A stretch of DNA of 6,705 bases from Alphaproteobacteria bacterium UBA6038. Its GTDB lineage: Bacteria > Pseudomonadota > Alphaproteobacteria > Micropepsales > Micropepsaceae. Positions within the stretch are counted from its first letter, which is position 1, and each line of letters opens with the position of its first letter. Of this stretch, positions 6,511 through 6,705 are shown piece after piece. Under the pieces are notes generated by a model. It saw nothing but the letters and a program-made list of their open reading frames with translations, ran no database searches and was not told where the DNA came from. The DNA lies in the NCBI GenBank assembly GCA_002429315.1, contig DIZC01000088.1, positions 1 through 6,705 of the forward strand, written 5' to 3'. The position numbers and the translations under genes are program-made.

Positions 6511-6705
6511 CTAGTGCTGGCTTTTGGGCATGCGCACCGTGAGACCCTCCAGTGCGGCAACGACCTTGATCTGGCAAGAGAGTCGGGAAGTCGGCTGCAG
6601 ATCCTGCGCGAAATCGAGCATGGTCTCTTCCATGTCCGATTTGGGCGGGATTTTCTCGCTCCATGCCGGATCGACATACACGTGGCAGGTGGCGCAGGCG
6701 CAGGC
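6511..6705 (-). CDS. [2Fe-2S] ferredoxin, adrenodoxin type, C-terminal part
   Basis: This is an electron-transfer ferredoxin of the adrenodoxin/ISC type, cut at its 5' end by the window edge. Reading the minus strand from base 6705 in frame gives 64 residues ending at TAG (6513-6511). The fragment begins ACACATCHVYVDPAW, which carries the second and third cluster cysteines (fragment residues 4 and 7, spacing C-x2-C). The fourth is in RLSCQI (fragment residue 44, C-x36-C). The first ligand would lie just outside the window. The end, GLTVRMPKSQH, matches the usual C-terminus of the family. About 40-45 N-terminal residues are missing, judging from the normal length of about 105-110. The family delivers electrons to Fe-S assembly, cytochromes P450 or ring-hydroxylating enzymes; which one applies here is not shown. 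The sulfotransferase gene follows 43 bases downstream with no clear terminator between. Confidence 0.93.
   Translation of the reverse strand, partial: ACACATCHVYVDPAWSEKIPPKSDMEETMLDFAQDLQPTSRLSCQIKVVAALEGLTVRMPKSQH

Noticed and set aside
6464..6677. Two short minus-strand open frames with start codons (6474-6677 and 6464-6664)
   Set aside because: The third minus-strand frame, which has no start inside the window, encodes a clear ferredoxin C-terminus with correctly spaced cysteines. The two short frames are overlapping shadows of it.
1..6705. CRISPR array, tRNA, rRNA, insertion sequence or attachment site
   Set aside because: No regularly spaced repeats, cloverleaf-like sequence, transposase coding region or terminal inverted repeats were seen on either strand.

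Overview
The window looks like a stretch of an alphaproteobacterial chromosome, most likely Hyphomicrobiales (Rhizobiales) or a close relative. This rests on GC-rich coding sequence, an S-adenosylhomocysteine hydrolase gene followed by a multi-PAS, membrane-anchored histidine-kinase homologue of the DivL type, and an adrenodoxin-type [2Fe-2S] ferredoxin. The genus cannot be told from the sequence alone. The window is gene-dense, with no gene-free stretch longer than 139 bases.

Layout. (1) 1-797, plus: the C-terminal part of ahcY, cut by the window edge. (2) 806-2347, plus: a TPR-sulfotransferase fusion starting at a TTG only 8 bases after the ahcY stop. (3) 2348-2492: a short intergenic region with a candidate CtrA box, a perfect 10-bp palindrome and an 8-bp inverted repeat just before the next start. 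(4) 2493-4901, plus: a large PAS/HisKA/HATPase protein in which the phosphoacceptor histidine is a phenylalanine. (5) a 59-base gap with a good sigma70-like promoter. (6) 4961-5665, plus: a 2-oxoglutarate/Fe(II) oxygenase. (7) 5637-6467, minus: a second, unrelated, AT-richer sulfotransferase whose 3' end overlaps the oxygenase tail by 29 bases. (8) 6511-6705, minus: the C-terminal half of a [2Fe-2S] ferredoxin, cut by the window edge and readable only as a fragment without a start codon.

How the parts fit. ahcY (methyl-cycle housekeeping), the DivL-like protein (cell-cycle signalling through CtrA, by family analogy) and the ferredoxin look like core genes. The two sulfotransferases and the oxygenase look like accessory genes set among them. 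They may modify a surface glycan, lipid or peptide, but no substrate can be read from the sequence.

The point most worth following is the DivL-like protein. It keeps an intact ATP-binding domain but has lost both the His and the adjacent Glu of the H-box, and it carries Phe where Caulobacter DivL has Tyr. A CtrA-like box lies in its upstream region.
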